64,000 nucleotides of DNA from Streptomyces phaeolivaceus (GTDB lineage Bacteria; Actinomycetota; Actinomycetes; Streptomycetales; Streptomycetaceae). Where the stretch lies: assembly GCF_009184865.1 (NCBI RefSeq), contig NZ_CP045096.1:8494001-8558000 (forward strand), read 5' to 3'. Under the pieces are notes generated by a model that saw nothing but the letters and a program-made list of their open reading frames with translations, was not told the DNA's origin and ran no database searches. A program made the translations under genes and the position numbers. Shown in pieces: positions 1 to 8,853 of the stretch; positions within the stretch are counted from its first letter, which is position 1; each line of letters opens with the position of its first letter.

Positions 1-2540
1 TGCCGTTCCACGAGTTTGCGGCAGATGCCGGTCATCGCGTCCAGGTCCAGCGGCCGGAACACGATGATCCGGCGGATGCGCGCCAGGAACTCGGGGGAGA
101 AGACGGGACCGCCGTGCGCGCCCTTCCCGACCTGGAGCAGGGCCTCCTTCACCCGGGCGACGATCTCCTCCTCGGGCCGTCCCTCCCGGCTCATCAGGGC
201 GATGATCTCCTGGCCCGCGTTGGTGGTGAGGATGAAGATCGCCCGGTCGCCGTGGGCCTTGACCCCGCGCTGGTCGATGATCCAGCCCTCGTCGAAGAGG
301 TTCAGGAAGGGCCGCCAGACCTCGGCGTGCGCCTTCTCCGCCTCGTCCAGCAGGAAGACGCAGTACGGGTCCGCGTTCAGCTCGTTGATCAGCCGGCCGC
401 CGCGCTCGAAGCCGATGTATCCCGGTGGGGAGCCGATGATCCCGGCCACGCTGTGCGCCTCGGAGAAGTTCTCCATGGGGTAGGTCTGGAGGCGTTTGGA
501 GGAGGAGTAGAACCCCGCGACGGTCTTCGCCAGTTCGGTCTTGCCGGTCCCCGTCAGCCCGGCGAACAGCATCACCGACGCCGGGCCGCCGCTCGCCCCG
601 GCCACGCCCGCCTTGATCCGGCGCAGTTCGTTCGCGACGACCTCCAGCGCGTCCCGCTGGCCGAACACCGAGCCGCCGAGCGCCTGTTCGTAGTCGATCC
701 CGTCGTCGCCGGTACCGGCGATCTGCCCGGCGGGCACCCCCGACATCTCGGCGATGACCCGCACCACGTCGTCGGTGTCCACGACGGTCCGGGTGTCCCC
801 GAGCTGCGTACGGCGGTAGTCCAGGTCCTCGCAGGCCCGGCGGAGCACCTTGACGGCGGCCAGCGGCATCCGCTGGGCGAGGATGTAGTCCCCGGACAGC
901 ACGACCGCCCGGTCGACGACCCGGTCGGCGACCTCGGTGCCGAACTCCGCCTCCAGCGCGTCCGCCGCCTGCCGGACCATGTCCCGTGCCGTGGCCCGGT
1001 CCGGTTCGGTCATGTCGATACGGGTGGTCAGCTCCCGCAGGGCGTGGTCGGCGGCCAGCAGATCGTCGTACTCCTGGCCGGAGAGGATCCCGATGAGATG
1101 GATCCGGCGTTCCTTCAGCGCGCTGCGCAGGGCCTGGACGTGGTCGGTGCCGTGGGGGCCGCGGAGCAGGGCGCCGAGTCCGTCCAGGCAGACGACGAGA
1201 TCGGTGCGGCCCGCCACATGGGCGATGATCCGGGCGAGTTTGGCGCCGCTGTCGGTGTCCGGCACGTCACGGCAGTCGACGCGCAGCAGCCGCTTGCGCC
1301 GCAGGAAGGGCAGCTCTCCGGCCGCCGCACGCCTGGCCAGTTCACGGACCAGCGTGGTGGTGCCGACTCCGGCGGGGCCGGTGATCAGCACATGGTTGTC
1401 GCTCGTACGGTGCAGGGCGCGGCCCAGGGTGTCGAAGTAGCGCTCCAGGTGCCGGGCGGCCGGGATGCCCTGGGTGCGGGCCAGCCACGTCAGGTCCTCG
1501 GCGGGCGGTGAGTCGGCCGGTAAGCGGAAGGCGATCTCACGCGGCCCCGAGGTGCGGGTCTCCCTGACGGACTGGGCGAGCAACTCCCGCATCCTGGCGA
1601 GGTCCACCCGGAGCGGATCCGTCCGGAACACCGACGCGAGCCGTGGCGGCGGGTCCTCCAGCAGGGCGTCCAGGAGATGCGGTGTGTCGACCTGTTCGGC
1701 GCCCCAGACCGTGGCGGCGCGCCGGGCCCGCCGCAGCAGGTCGAGCGTCGGCTCGCCCAGGCCGTCGCGGTGCAGCGGGGGTGTCTCCTTCCCGTGCTGC
1801 GACAGCCGGAAGGCACCGCCGAGCAGCTCCGCGACCTTCGCCAGGCCCAGTTGGGGCGGGATCTGGAGCCGCACCAGCCGCTCGGTCAGCCCCTCCGTCT
1901 CACCGAGCAGCGCGAGGAAGCAGTGCGGGGGCAGCAGCCGGTCGTACCCCAACTCGCCCGCGCGCTCCGCCGACTGCTCCAGTACCGCCCAGGCGTCCGC
2001 CGAGAACTCCTCGGAGCGCAGCCGCCCGGCGTCGTCCAGCAGCGGGGGAGGCGGCTCCGTGGTGACGCGCACCTGGTCGCGCAGGGTCCGCGCGGCGGCC
2101 GTCGCGTCGAGGATGCGCAGGAACCGCCGGTCGCCGGCGTCGGGATGGTCCAGGACACGGGCGACGAGCAGTTCGAGGCAGACGGGACGCAGCCGGTCGG
2201 GGTCCCGGGCGAACTCCGTCGCGAAGCCGTCGAGCGCGGCGAGCGTCTCGGGGGCGAACCGCTCGCGCCGCCCGTCGAAGTCGAAGTCCCCGCCGTCCGG
2301 GCTCCGCGGGTTGTACGCGGCGATGGACTCCAGGAGATGCTGCGGCCGGGCGCCCTCGGTGAGCGCGAGCGCGAGGCCCGACAGCACCGCCTGGTCGCCG
2401 GAGTCGATCGCGGAGTAGAGGATGTCGCTCGGCCGTACCGTGCCCGAGCAGCGCTGGGTCGCCGCCGAGAGGACATCGATCACCCGTTCGTCAAGCAGGG
2501 TGTGCGGAGTGAAGATCCCCTCCGAGAAGAGCGACAGCAC
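1..2540 (-). CDS. ClpA/ClpB-like AAA+ ATPase, 3' end cut by window edge
   Basis: About 846 residues are visible and the C-terminus lies outside the window. The N-terminal 330 residues contain Clp_N-like helical repeats. Two AAA+ modules follow. The second has an intact Walker A (GLTGTGKT, about residue 660) and Walker B (VFLLDEAEKAH, about 727). The first module has GPAGVGTTT (about 385) where the Walker A lysine is replaced by threonine, and LVVCLDGLG where the Walker B glutamate is glycine, so it probably does not hydrolyse ATP. Known Clp ATPases unfold proteins or disaggregate them; substrate and partner here are unknown. The GTG start at 2540 is a guess, since no in-frame ATG fits and only a weak GGGG precedes it. 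It lies 198 bp downstream of the S9 peptidase gene, same strand. Confidence 0.85.
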   Translation of the reverse strand, partial: MLSLFSEGIFTPHTLLDERVIDVLSAATQRCSGTVRPSDILYSAIDSGDQAVLSGLALALTEGARPQHLLESIAAYNPRSPDGGDFDFDGRRERFAPETLAALDGFATEFARDPDRLRPVCLELLVARVLDHPDAGDRRFLRILDATAAARTLRDQVRVTTEPPPPLLDDAGRLRSEEFSADAWAVLEQSAERAGELGYDRLLPPHCFLALLGETEGLTERLVRLQIPPQLGLAKVAELLGGAFRLSQHGKETPPLHRDGLGEPTLDLLRRARRAATVWGAEQVDTPHLLDALLEDPPPRLASVFRTDPLRVDLARMRELLAQSVRETRTSGPREIAFRLPADSPPAEDLTWLARTQGIPAARHLERYFDTLGRALHRTSDNHVLITGPAGVGTTTLVRELARRAAAGELPFLRRKRLLRVDCRDVPDTDSGAKLARIIAHVAGRTDLVVCLDGLGALLRGPHGTDHVQALRSALKERRIHLIGILSGQEYDDLLAADHALRELTTRIDMTEPDRATARDMVRQAADALEAEFGTEVADRVVDRAVVLSGDYILAQRMPLAAVKVLRRACEDLDYRRTQLGDTRTVVDTDDVVRVIAEMSGVPAGQIAGTGDDGIDYEQALGGSVFGQRDALEVVANELRRIKAGVAGASGGPASVMLFAGLTGTGKTELAKTVAGFYSSSKRLQTYPMENFSEAHSVAGIIGSPPGYIGFERGGRLINELNADPYCVFLLDEAEKAHAEVWRPFLNLFDEGWIIDQRGVKAHGDRAIFILTTNAGQEIIALMSREGRPEEEIVARVKEALLQVGKGAHGGPVFSPEFLARIRRIIVFRPLDLDAMTGICRKLVER

Positions 2541-2738
2541 GACAGCATCCCCGTACCCGTTCCCGGCGCGTCCGTCTTCGCGGAGCGGGCCGGAGCCAGT
2601 GGCAGTTTCCCCGTTGCCCCACAGTCTGGCACGGAGCACGACGACACCGACCGCCATTGGACGACATCAACCCGATAGGTTCACAACGCCCCGGGACCGC
2701 CCGGCCGTCACGGGCCGCCCGGCGGCTCGGCCGGCGGC

Positions 2739-5378
2739 TCAGCCGGCGACATGGCGCTCGATCCAGTCGGCGGCGGTCCGGCGGAAGAGCTTCCGGCTGT
2801 CCGCGCGCAGGAAGTCGTGGCCCTCGTCGCGCAGCATCAACAGCGCGGCCTGCAAACCGCGTTCGCGGGCCGCCCGGACGAACTGCTCGGACTCGCCGAG
2901 CGGCACATTGGTGTCGTGCTCGCCGTGGACCGTCAGGACGGGCACACGCAGCGCGTCGACCCGGGTCATCGGGGACAACTCCCGCAGCAGCTCCCGGTCG
3001 TGTTCCGGGTGCCCGTACTTGTGCGCGGCCGATTCCGCGATCCACGGCTCGGTGCCGGCGTAGAAGGTCGCGAAGTCGGACATGCCGCAGGCCGCGACGC
3101 CGGTGCGGAAGAGGGCCGGGTGCCACACCAGGGAGGCCATCACCAGATAGCCGCCGTACGAGCGGCCCATGACGGCGAGCCGGCGCGGATCGGCGAGACC
3201 GGCCACGACGACATGGGCCGCGCAGTCGGCGACGTCCTCGATCGCGGCGAACCGTCCCGTGCCGAGGTCGGCGTCGACGAACGACCGGCCGTGCCCCGAG
3301 GAGCCGCGCACATCCGGGGCGAAGATGTCCAGCCCCCGGCCCAGCAGTTCGTGGTAGAGCGGGTTGAACACCGGCCGTTCCTGCTCCTCCGGGCCGCCGT
3401 GCAGATGGATCACACAGGGCGCGGGCACCCCGGGGGCCCGGCCCGGCGCCCGGTAGTACCAGCCGCTCAGCGGCAGCCCGTCGCGGGCCGTCGGCCGCAG
3501 CGGCACCGGCCGTACGGGCGGGCGGCCGGGCGGCACGGCGTCCTCGTCCCGCGACGACCACGGGGTCCGCCGCGCGCTGCCCTCGGAGTACCACCACACC
3601 CCGGGGCGGCGCTGTGAGCCGGACAGCGCCAGCACCAGTCCCGCCCGGCCGCCGACCCGAGGGATACGGGTCACCACCTCGTGCGGCAGCGGCACGTTCC
3701 GCGGCGGCCCCGGCCGGGCCTCCCCGCCCTCCGAGTCGACGGTGACGACCTCCAGCTCGGTGGCCCCGCGCACGTTCCAGGCCAGGGCCGCGGTGTGTCC
3801 GTCGTGGCCGAAGGCCAGCAACTCCAGCCCGCAGTCGGCCCGTTCCGCCGCCACGGACAGGCCCCGCCGCTCCCCTTCGCCGTCCAGCCGTACGGCGAAC
3901 AGCGCGGCGAACTCGCGTGCCGCGTCGCTGCGCAGCCACAGCGTCCCGCCGTCCGGGGAGAACCGGCCGATCCATGGATCGCCGTCGGCGACATGCAGGG
4001 CGAACGTCGTCCGCAGATCCCCGGTCCGCACGACCAGGGCCTCACGCCGCCCGCGCGGCCCCCGCCGCACCAACGCCAGCCGCCCGTCCCGGCTGATGTC
4101 GCACACCCGCAGGGTGGCGGCGCCCCGCTCCACCGCCAACAGGGCGGGCGCGACGACACCGAGCGGATCCACGAGATAGGCCGCCAGCCCTCCACCGACG
4201 ACGCCGGTCCCGCCGCCTTCCTTCGAGGCCGCGCCGTCGCCCCGCCCGCCGTCACCGTCCCCGCCGTCACGTTCGGCGGGTACGCCGGCCGCCTCCGGTA
4301 CGCGGTCGGTGTCGGTCCCTCCCGGGGCGGTCCCTCCCGGTGTGCGGGCCGTCGGAGCGGCGTCGCCGTGGTGGGGGCCGCCCAGGAGTACGGCTCGGCC
4401 GTCCCGTGCGGTCCAGCCCGCCGGGCGGCGCGTGGTGTAGGTGCGCGGGTCGGCGAGGCCCGGCTCCGAGGGGACGGGCCTCTCTTCCGTCTCGGCGCCG
4501 CCCGGTGTGCGGACCGGCTCGGCGACGGTGACGGCCACCGCCGAGCCGTCGTACTGCCAGCAGCCCAGATACGCGGAGCTGCCGGGCTCGGCACCGGCGA
4601 GGACACGGCGTCCGGTGCCGTCGGGGCGGACGCACAGCACCCGGGTGTGTTCACCGCCGCCGGGAGCCGTGGTGTAGGCGATCCAGCGGCCGTCGGGCGA
4701 CCAGGCCACCTCCTTGACGGGGTGGGGATCGGAGTCCAGCAGATGGACCTCGTGTCCGTCGACCGGCCCGGTCCACAGCTGCGGAACCCCGCCCCGGTCG
4801 CAGATGAACGCGACATACCTGCCGCTCGGGTCCACGGACGGGTACCAGCAGCCGTGGGACCGCAGCGGCTGCGGGGTGTCCAGCGGCCCGGCGGTCCCGG
4901 GAAGCGGCACCGGCACGGGCGCGGTGAAGGCCGAGGCCGGCGCCGTGCCCGCACCGGCGGGGTTGCCGACCGCCCCGGCCGCGCCGACCGTTCCCACGGA
5001 GGTGGAGGTGGAGGTGGAGGTGGAGGTGGAGGCGTGGTCCGCGTACCGCCAAGGCATCCCGTCCATGACGTCCTCATCGACGGCGACGCGCGCGACGAAA
5101 CCGGCGCGCGGGAGCGCGGTGGTCGACGGGGCCGCCGAGACCGCCGGGGCCGATGGGGCGACCGGGGCCGATGGGGCCGCAGCCCCCGGTCCCGTTTTCT
5201 TTCCCGTCCCCTTTCCCGTTCCCGTCCGTGGGGCGCGGCCCTCCGGCGTACGGGACGTACTGGGTGTACTGGGCGCATGGGGCGCATGGGGCGTACGAGG
5301 CCCCGGCTCACGCTCCTGTCGCCCACGAGCCCCCTGCTCCTGGGCCCCCGGCGTACGCGCCCCGCGCTCCCCGGTCAC
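2739..5378 (-). CDS. S9 family (prolyl-oligopeptidase-like) serine peptidase
   Basis: This 879-residue protein has a long Pro/Gly/Thr/Ser-rich N-terminal segment, a middle region with PD40-type propeller repeats (for example AWSPDGRWIAYTT), and a C-terminal alpha/beta-hydrolase domain. The catalytic serine is in GRSYGGY (about residue 740), the aspartate in GEHDTNVP (about 819) and the histidine in DEGHDF (about 853). Family members cleave short peptides inside the cell. I chose the GTG at 5378 because it overlaps the TGA of the amidotransferase gene by 4 nt (GTGA); in-frame GTG 5426 and ATG 5402 are alternatives. The coupling suggests it processes or degrades a product of the preceding genes. 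No signal peptide is seen. The N-terminal region carries a Ser-Thr repeat encoded by a hexanucleotide array. Confidence 0.88.
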   Translation of the reverse strand: MTGERGARTPGAQEQGARGRQEREPGPRTPHAPHAPSTPSTSRTPEGRAPRTGTGKGTGKKTGPGAAAPSAPVAPSAPAVSAAPSTTALPRAGFVARVAVDEDVMDGMPWRYADHASTSTSTSTSTSVGTVGAAGAVGNPAGAGTAPASAFTAPVPVPLPGTAGPLDTPQPLRSHGCWYPSVDPSGRYVAFICDRGGVPQLWTGPVDGHEVHLLDSDPHPVKEVAWSPDGRWIAYTTAPGGGEHTRVLCVRPDGTGRRVLAGAEPGSSAYLGCWQYDGSAVAVTVAEPVRTPGGAETEERPVPSEPGLADPRTYTTRRPAGWTARDGRAVLLGGPHHGDAAPTARTPGGTAPGGTDTDRVPEAAGVPAERDGGDGDGGRGDGAASKEGGGTGVVGGGLAAYLVDPLGVVAPALLAVERGAATLRVCDISRDGRLALVRRGPRGRREALVVRTGDLRTTFALHVADGDPWIGRFSPDGGTLWLRSDAAREFAALFAVRLDGEGERRGLSVAAERADCGLELLAFGHDGHTAALAWNVRGATELEVVTVDSEGGEARPGPPRNVPLPHEVVTRIPRVGGRAGLVLALSGSQRRPGVWWYSEGSARRTPWSSRDEDAVPPGRPPVRPVPLRPTARDGLPLSGWYYRAPGRAPGVPAPCVIHLHGGPEEQERPVFNPLYHELLGRGLDIFAPDVRGSSGHGRSFVDADLGTGRFAAIEDVADCAAHVVVAGLADPRRLAVMGRSYGGYLVMASLVWHPALFRTGVAACGMSDFATFYAGTEPWIAESAAHKYGHPEHDRELLRELSPMTRVDALRVPVLTVHGEHDTNVPLGESEQFVRAARERGLQAALLMLRDEGHDFLRADSRKLFRRTAADWIERHVAG
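4998..5033. repeat. hexanucleotide array (GGAGGT)n inside the S9 peptidase gene
   Basis: Five perfect GGAGGT units and a partial sixth are read on the minus strand as alternating Ser-Thr codons. The 6-bp unit keeps the reading frame if the copy number changes, so it only alters linker length before the propeller domain. Confidence 0.9.
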
Positions 5379-7159
5379 CTGATCCCGTGCGTCTGCAGCC
5401 ATATCTCCAGCAGGGCTATCTGCCACAGCGCGTTCGCCCCGCGTCGGGTCCGGTGCTCGTCCGGTGCCGACAGCAGTTCGGCGACGTACGCGTCCTCGAA
5501 GACGCCGCGCGCCCTCGCCTCGGGCGCGGACAGGGCCTCCCGGACGCGTCCCAGCACGGGGCCGGCCATGTGCTTGACGGCGGGGACCGGGAAGTAGCCC
5601 TTGGGCCGGTCGACGACCTCGGCGGGCAGCACCCGGCGCCCGGCGGCCTTGAGGACGCCCTTCCCGCCGTCGGAGAGCTTCAGCTCCGGCGGGCAGACGG
5701 CGGCCAGCTCCACCAGCTCGTGGTCGAGGAACGGCACCCGGGCCTCCAGCCCCCAGTCCATCGTCATGTTGTCCACCCGCTTGACCGGATCGTCGACGAG
5801 CATCACCTCCGCGTCGAGCCGCAGCGCCGCGTCGAGCGCGGTCTCGGCCCCCGGACGCGCCATGTGCTCCCGTACGAACCGCCCGGACACATCGTGATCG
5901 GCCAGCACGGAGGGCCGCAGCACCCCGGTGAGGTCGGTGTGCGCCCGGTCGAAGTACGTCGTGGCGTACGCCTCGGCCGCGCGCTCCCGCGAAGCGACCG
6001 CCATGTCCGGATACCAGTGGTAACCGGCGAAGACCTCGTCCGCGCCCTGCCCGCTCTGGACGACCTTCACCTCCTTCGCCACCTGCTCCGCCAGCAGATG
6101 GAAGGCCACCACGTCATGGCTGATCATCGGCTCGCTCATCGCCGCGATCGCCGCGTCCAGCGCCGTCGACACCCGGTCCGAGGGCACCATCAGCTGATGG
6201 TGGGCCGTGCCGAAGTGCCGCGCGACCAGGTCGGACCAGCGGAACTCGTCACCCTCCTCACCACCCTCGGACTCGAACCCCACACTGAAGGTCGCGAGAT
6301 CCCGCTGCCCCTCGTCGGCCAGCAGCGCCACGATCAGACTGGAGTCGAGGCCGCCGGACAGCAGCACACCCACGGGCACGTCGGCCACCATGCGCCGGCG
6401 CACGGCGGTGCGCAGCGCGTCGAGCACCGCGTCCCGCCAGTCGTCGGCGCTCAGCCCCGCGTCCTCGGGCCGCCGGGTGTACGACGGCTGCCAGTAGCGG
6501 ATGTCGTGGTGGCGTCCGTCCGGCTCCACGACCCGCACGGTGGCCGCCGGCAGCTTGCGCACCCCGGCGAGGACGGTGCGCGGGGCGGCCACGGTGGCGT
6601 GCCAGCTCATGTACTGGTGCAATGCCACGGGGTCGAGCGAGGTGTCGACACCGCCGCCCGCCAGCAGCGACGGCAGCGAGGAGGCGAACCGCAGCCGCCC
6701 CGGCGCGTGCGCCAGATACAGCGGCTTGATGCCCAGCCGGTCACGGGCCAGCACCAGGCGTCCGGTGGCCTGTTCGGCGATCGCGAACGCGAACATGCCG
6801 TAGAACCGTTCGACGCAGGCGGTGCCCCACTGCTGGTACGCCTTGAGCACCACCTCGGTGTCGGAGCCGGAGAAGAAGCGATGGCCGAGACCCCGCAGCT
6901 CCGCGCGCAGCTCCTTGTAGTTGTAGACGCAGCCGTTGAAGACACCGGAGATCCGCCCGGCCGGGTCGGTCATCGGCTGGGCCCCGCACTCGGACAGATC
7001 GATGATCTTCAGCCGGCGGTGCCCCAGGGCGACGGCGCCCTGCGACCACAGGCCCCTGCCGTCCGGCCCTCGGGGGGCGAGGCGGTCGGTCATGCGCTCG
7101 ACGGCCGCCAGATCGGGCCGTCCGCCGTCGAAACGGATCTCACCGCAGAGACCGCACAT
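5375..7159 (-). CDS. asparagine-synthetase-like amidotransferase (N-acetylglutaminylglutamine amidotransferase type)
   Basis: This 594-residue protein starts MCGLCGE, giving the N-terminal Cys2 nucleophile of class II glutamine amidotransferases after Met removal. An RGPDG motif follows in the glutaminase domain. The C-terminal synthetase domain has the PP-loop SGGLDSS (about residue 268) that forms an acyl-adenylate. It most resembles the amidotransferase of the NAGGN osmolyte pathway (TIGR03104) by length and N-terminal sequence. The usual ngg ligase and M42 peptidase are absent here; instead a GCS2 ligase, a 47-residue peptide gene and an S9 peptidase surround it. Its ATG overlaps the peptide gene stop (TGATG) and its TGA overlaps the peptidase start (GTGA), so the three genes should be co-translated. 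AsnB homologues also close rings in lasso peptides, so peptide modification is possible. Confidence 0.88.
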   Translation of the reverse strand: MCGLCGEIRFDGGRPDLAAVERMTDRLAPRGPDGRGLWSQGAVALGHRRLKIIDLSECGAQPMTDPAGRISGVFNGCVYNYKELRAELRGLGHRFFSGSDTEVVLKAYQQWGTACVERFYGMFAFAIAEQATGRLVLARDRLGIKPLYLAHAPGRLRFASSLPSLLAGGGVDTSLDPVALHQYMSWHATVAAPRTVLAGVRKLPAATVRVVEPDGRHHDIRYWQPSYTRRPEDAGLSADDWRDAVLDALRTAVRRRMVADVPVGVLLSGGLDSSLIVALLADEGQRDLATFSVGFESEGGEEGDEFRWSDLVARHFGTAHHQLMVPSDRVSTALDAAIAAMSEPMISHDVVAFHLLAEQVAKEVKVVQSGQGADEVFAGYHWYPDMAVASRERAAEAYATTYFDRAHTDLTGVLRPSVLADHDVSGRFVREHMARPGAETALDAALRLDAEVMLVDDPVKRVDNMTMDWGLEARVPFLDHELVELAAVCPPELKLSDGGKGVLKAAGRRVLPAEVVDRPKGYFPVPAVKHMAGPVLGRVREALSAPEARARGVFEDAYVAELLSAPDEHRTRRGANALWQIALLEIWLQTHGIR

Positions 7160-7302
7160 CAGACCGCACCCCCTCGCTGGGGCGCGTTCGCGCCACTCGC
7201 GCCAGTCATGCCACTCGCGCCAGTCATGCCACTCGTGTCGCTCGTGTCGCTCATATCGCTGGTGTCACACGTATCGCTGTTGTCGCTCTTGCTGCTGGGC
7301 AT
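7159..7302 (-). CDS. 47-residue repetitive acidic peptide, candidate precursor peptide
   Basis: An ATG at 7302 is preceded by AAGGAG with 8-nt spacing, and the 47-codon frame ends in a TGA that overlaps the amidotransferase ATG by one base. The peptide starts MPSSKSDNSD, continues with repeated Asp-Thr-Ser triplets including one Cys, then has GMTGAS twice in tandem, and ends GANAPQRGGAV. The first half is strongly acidic; the C-terminal part is neutral to basic and Gly/Ala-rich. No similarity to a known family is recognised. Position and coupling suggest either a small leader whose translation sets amidotransferase expression, or a substrate for the ligase, amidotransferase and peptidase. It is too short to be found by most gene callers. 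The low-complexity composition weakens the case that it is functional protein. Confidence 0.55.
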   Translation of the reverse strand: MPSSKSDNSDTCDTSDMSDTSDTSGMTGASGMTGASGANAPQRGGAV

Positions 7303-7310
7303 GCGAGCCA

Positions 7311-7316
7311 CTCCTT
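7311..7316 (-). promoter_or_regulatory. strong ribosome binding site of the 47-residue peptide gene
   Basis: The minus strand reads AAGGAG eight bases before the ATG at 7302. It is one of the better Shine-Dalgarno matches in the window and decides the start of the small gene. Confidence 0.7.
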
Positions 7317-7405
7317 GATCACCGGGGCACCGGGCACCACAGCGGGGACGGCGGTCGGCGGACGGCGGCCGGAACCGGCCTGACCAGTCCGCACCGCCAC
7401 GCGGA

Positions 7406-8605
7406 TCAGCCGCCGACGGACTCCACCGAGTACGCCGCCGAGGCCTCGGGCGGACCCGCCCCGGCCGCCGCGACGGGCCGCCGGCGCACGGCCGGGGCCG
7501 CTCCGGGACCGCCGCTCCGCCCCCGCTCGCCCCGGGTCTCGGCGGCCAGCGCCCCGACACAGGCGGGCAGGCCCTCCTCCTCGGCGACCCCGCGCAGCCG
7601 ATGCGCCGCGCTGCCCCTGGCCAGGGCCTCCTCCAGGAGCACACGTACGGTGTCCCAGTCGCCCTGGGCCTCCAGGACCGGGCGCAGCCGACGGAGCATG
7701 TCGCGCAGGACGGTCGGGGCGGGCGCGGCGCGACGGGTCTCCGGATCGACCAGATCGCCCTCCAGACCCGACTGGGCCGCCCGCCACATCGCGGCCCGAA
7801 GCCATTCGTGCCGTCCGTCGCAGACCCACCCGGGCCGCTCCAGCCGGACCCGCGCGTCCTCGACCAGGGCCCGGAACAGCCCGGCGATGAGCACGACTGT
7901 CTCGGTGCGCGGACTGGCGTCGCAGACGCGAAGCTCCAGGGTCCGCTGGTGCTCGCTGGGCCGCAGGTCGTAGTAGACCATCCCCGAGTCCTTGATCACG
8001 CCGGACCGGATCAGTCCCTCGACGGCGGCGTCGTAGTCGGCGGCCCCGGCGAAGCAGCCGACCGGCCCCGCGGTGGGCCAGCGCTGCCACAGCATCGTCC
8101 GCCAGCTCGCGTACCCCGTGTCCGCGCCGAGCCAGAACGGCGAGCTGGCGGACAGGGCCAGCAGCGGCGGCAGCCACGGCGAGACCGCGCACATGATCCG
8201 TACGGCAGTGTCCCGGTCGGGCACGTCGACATGGACCTGCGCGCTGCACACCAGATGCTCGTCGGCGACCCGGCGGTACTCGTCGACCATGTGCCGGTAA
8301 CGGAAGTCCGGGGTGGCGTCACCGGGCGTCAGCCGTGCGAACGGTACGGTTCCGGCCGCGACGACGGCGAGGCCCAGCCCGGAGGCCGCCGCGTCCAGTC
8401 GCCGCCGGGCGCCGGACAGGTCGGCGTGCAGGGAGTCCAGCGAGTCGTGCACCAGGCTGTTCCACTCCACCGCCGACCGCTGAAGCTCGGTCTTGAACTC
8501 GGATCCGCGCAATCGACCGAGGACCGTACCGGCTCCTGGGACCAATCGACCGCTCTCCGCGTCCAGAACATGGAACTCTTCCTCTACGCCCACACGAACG
8601 GTCAC
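7406..8605 (-). CDS. carboxylate-amine ligase, GCS2/YbdK family
   Basis: This 399-residue protein matches the glutamate-cysteine ligase type 2 family: VGVEEEFHVLD at the N-terminus holds the metal- and nucleotide-binding glutamates, and HVDVPD and TLELRVCDASP are further family motifs. YbdK members join an amine to a carboxylate (weak gamma-glutamylcysteine ligase activity is known), but the natural substrates of many are unknown. I chose GTG 8605 because GGGAGAGG lies just upstream and the family motif starts seven residues in; the frame stays open to 8704. The C-terminus ends in an Ala/Pro/Arg-rich tail. The 47-residue peptide gene begins 103 nt downstream, so this is probably the first gene of the operon. 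Confidence 0.87.
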   Translation of the reverse strand: MTVRVGVEEEFHVLDAESGRLVPGAGTVLGRLRGSEFKTELQRSAVEWNSLVHDSLDSLHADLSGARRRLDAAASGLGLAVVAAGTVPFARLTPGDATPDFRYRHMVDEYRRVADEHLVCSAQVHVDVPDRDTAVRIMCAVSPWLPPLLALSASSPFWLGADTGYASWRTMLWQRWPTAGPVGCFAGAADYDAAVEGLIRSGVIKDSGMVYYDLRPSEHQRTLELRVCDASPRTETVVLIAGLFRALVEDARVRLERPGWVCDGRHEWLRAAMWRAAQSGLEGDLVDPETRRAAPAPTVLRDMLRRLRPVLEAQGDWDTVRVLLEEALARGSAAHRLRGVAEEEGLPACVGALAAETRGERGRSGGPGAAPAVRRRPVAAAGAGPPEASAAYSVESVGG

Positions 8606-8686
8606 GGCCTCTCCCTCATCCGTACCGAGATCGCCCACCGGTCCGAGGACCGGCGAGGACCCTGCGTCGCCCGAGTTCCCGACAAA

Positions 8687-8715
8687 AAGATAAATAAGCC
8701 TCACTCATGGATCAA
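8687..8715 (-). promoter_or_regulatory. candidate vegetative promoter of the ligase operon
   Basis: On the minus strand TTGATC (8715-8710) and TATCTT (8692-8687) are spaced by 17 bp in an unusually AT-rich stretch. The predicted start is near 8680, about 75 nt before the GTG at 8605. It is sequence inspection only. Confidence 0.4.
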
Positions 8716-8853
8716 ACGGAACGGTGGCCTCACCCGCCAGTCTCGGGCGTATGTTCGAAACCTGTCTCTCGGTCTCCTCCGGACAACCTTCGGCCTTTCC
8801 GGGACGTCCCTCGGCCTTCGCCGGACGCCCTTCGCCGGACGCCCTTCGACCTT

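Noticed and set aside
6260..6290. GACTCGAACCCCAC, reminiscent of a tRNA T-arm
   Set aside because: It lies inside the amidotransferase gene and no cloverleaf can be formed around it.
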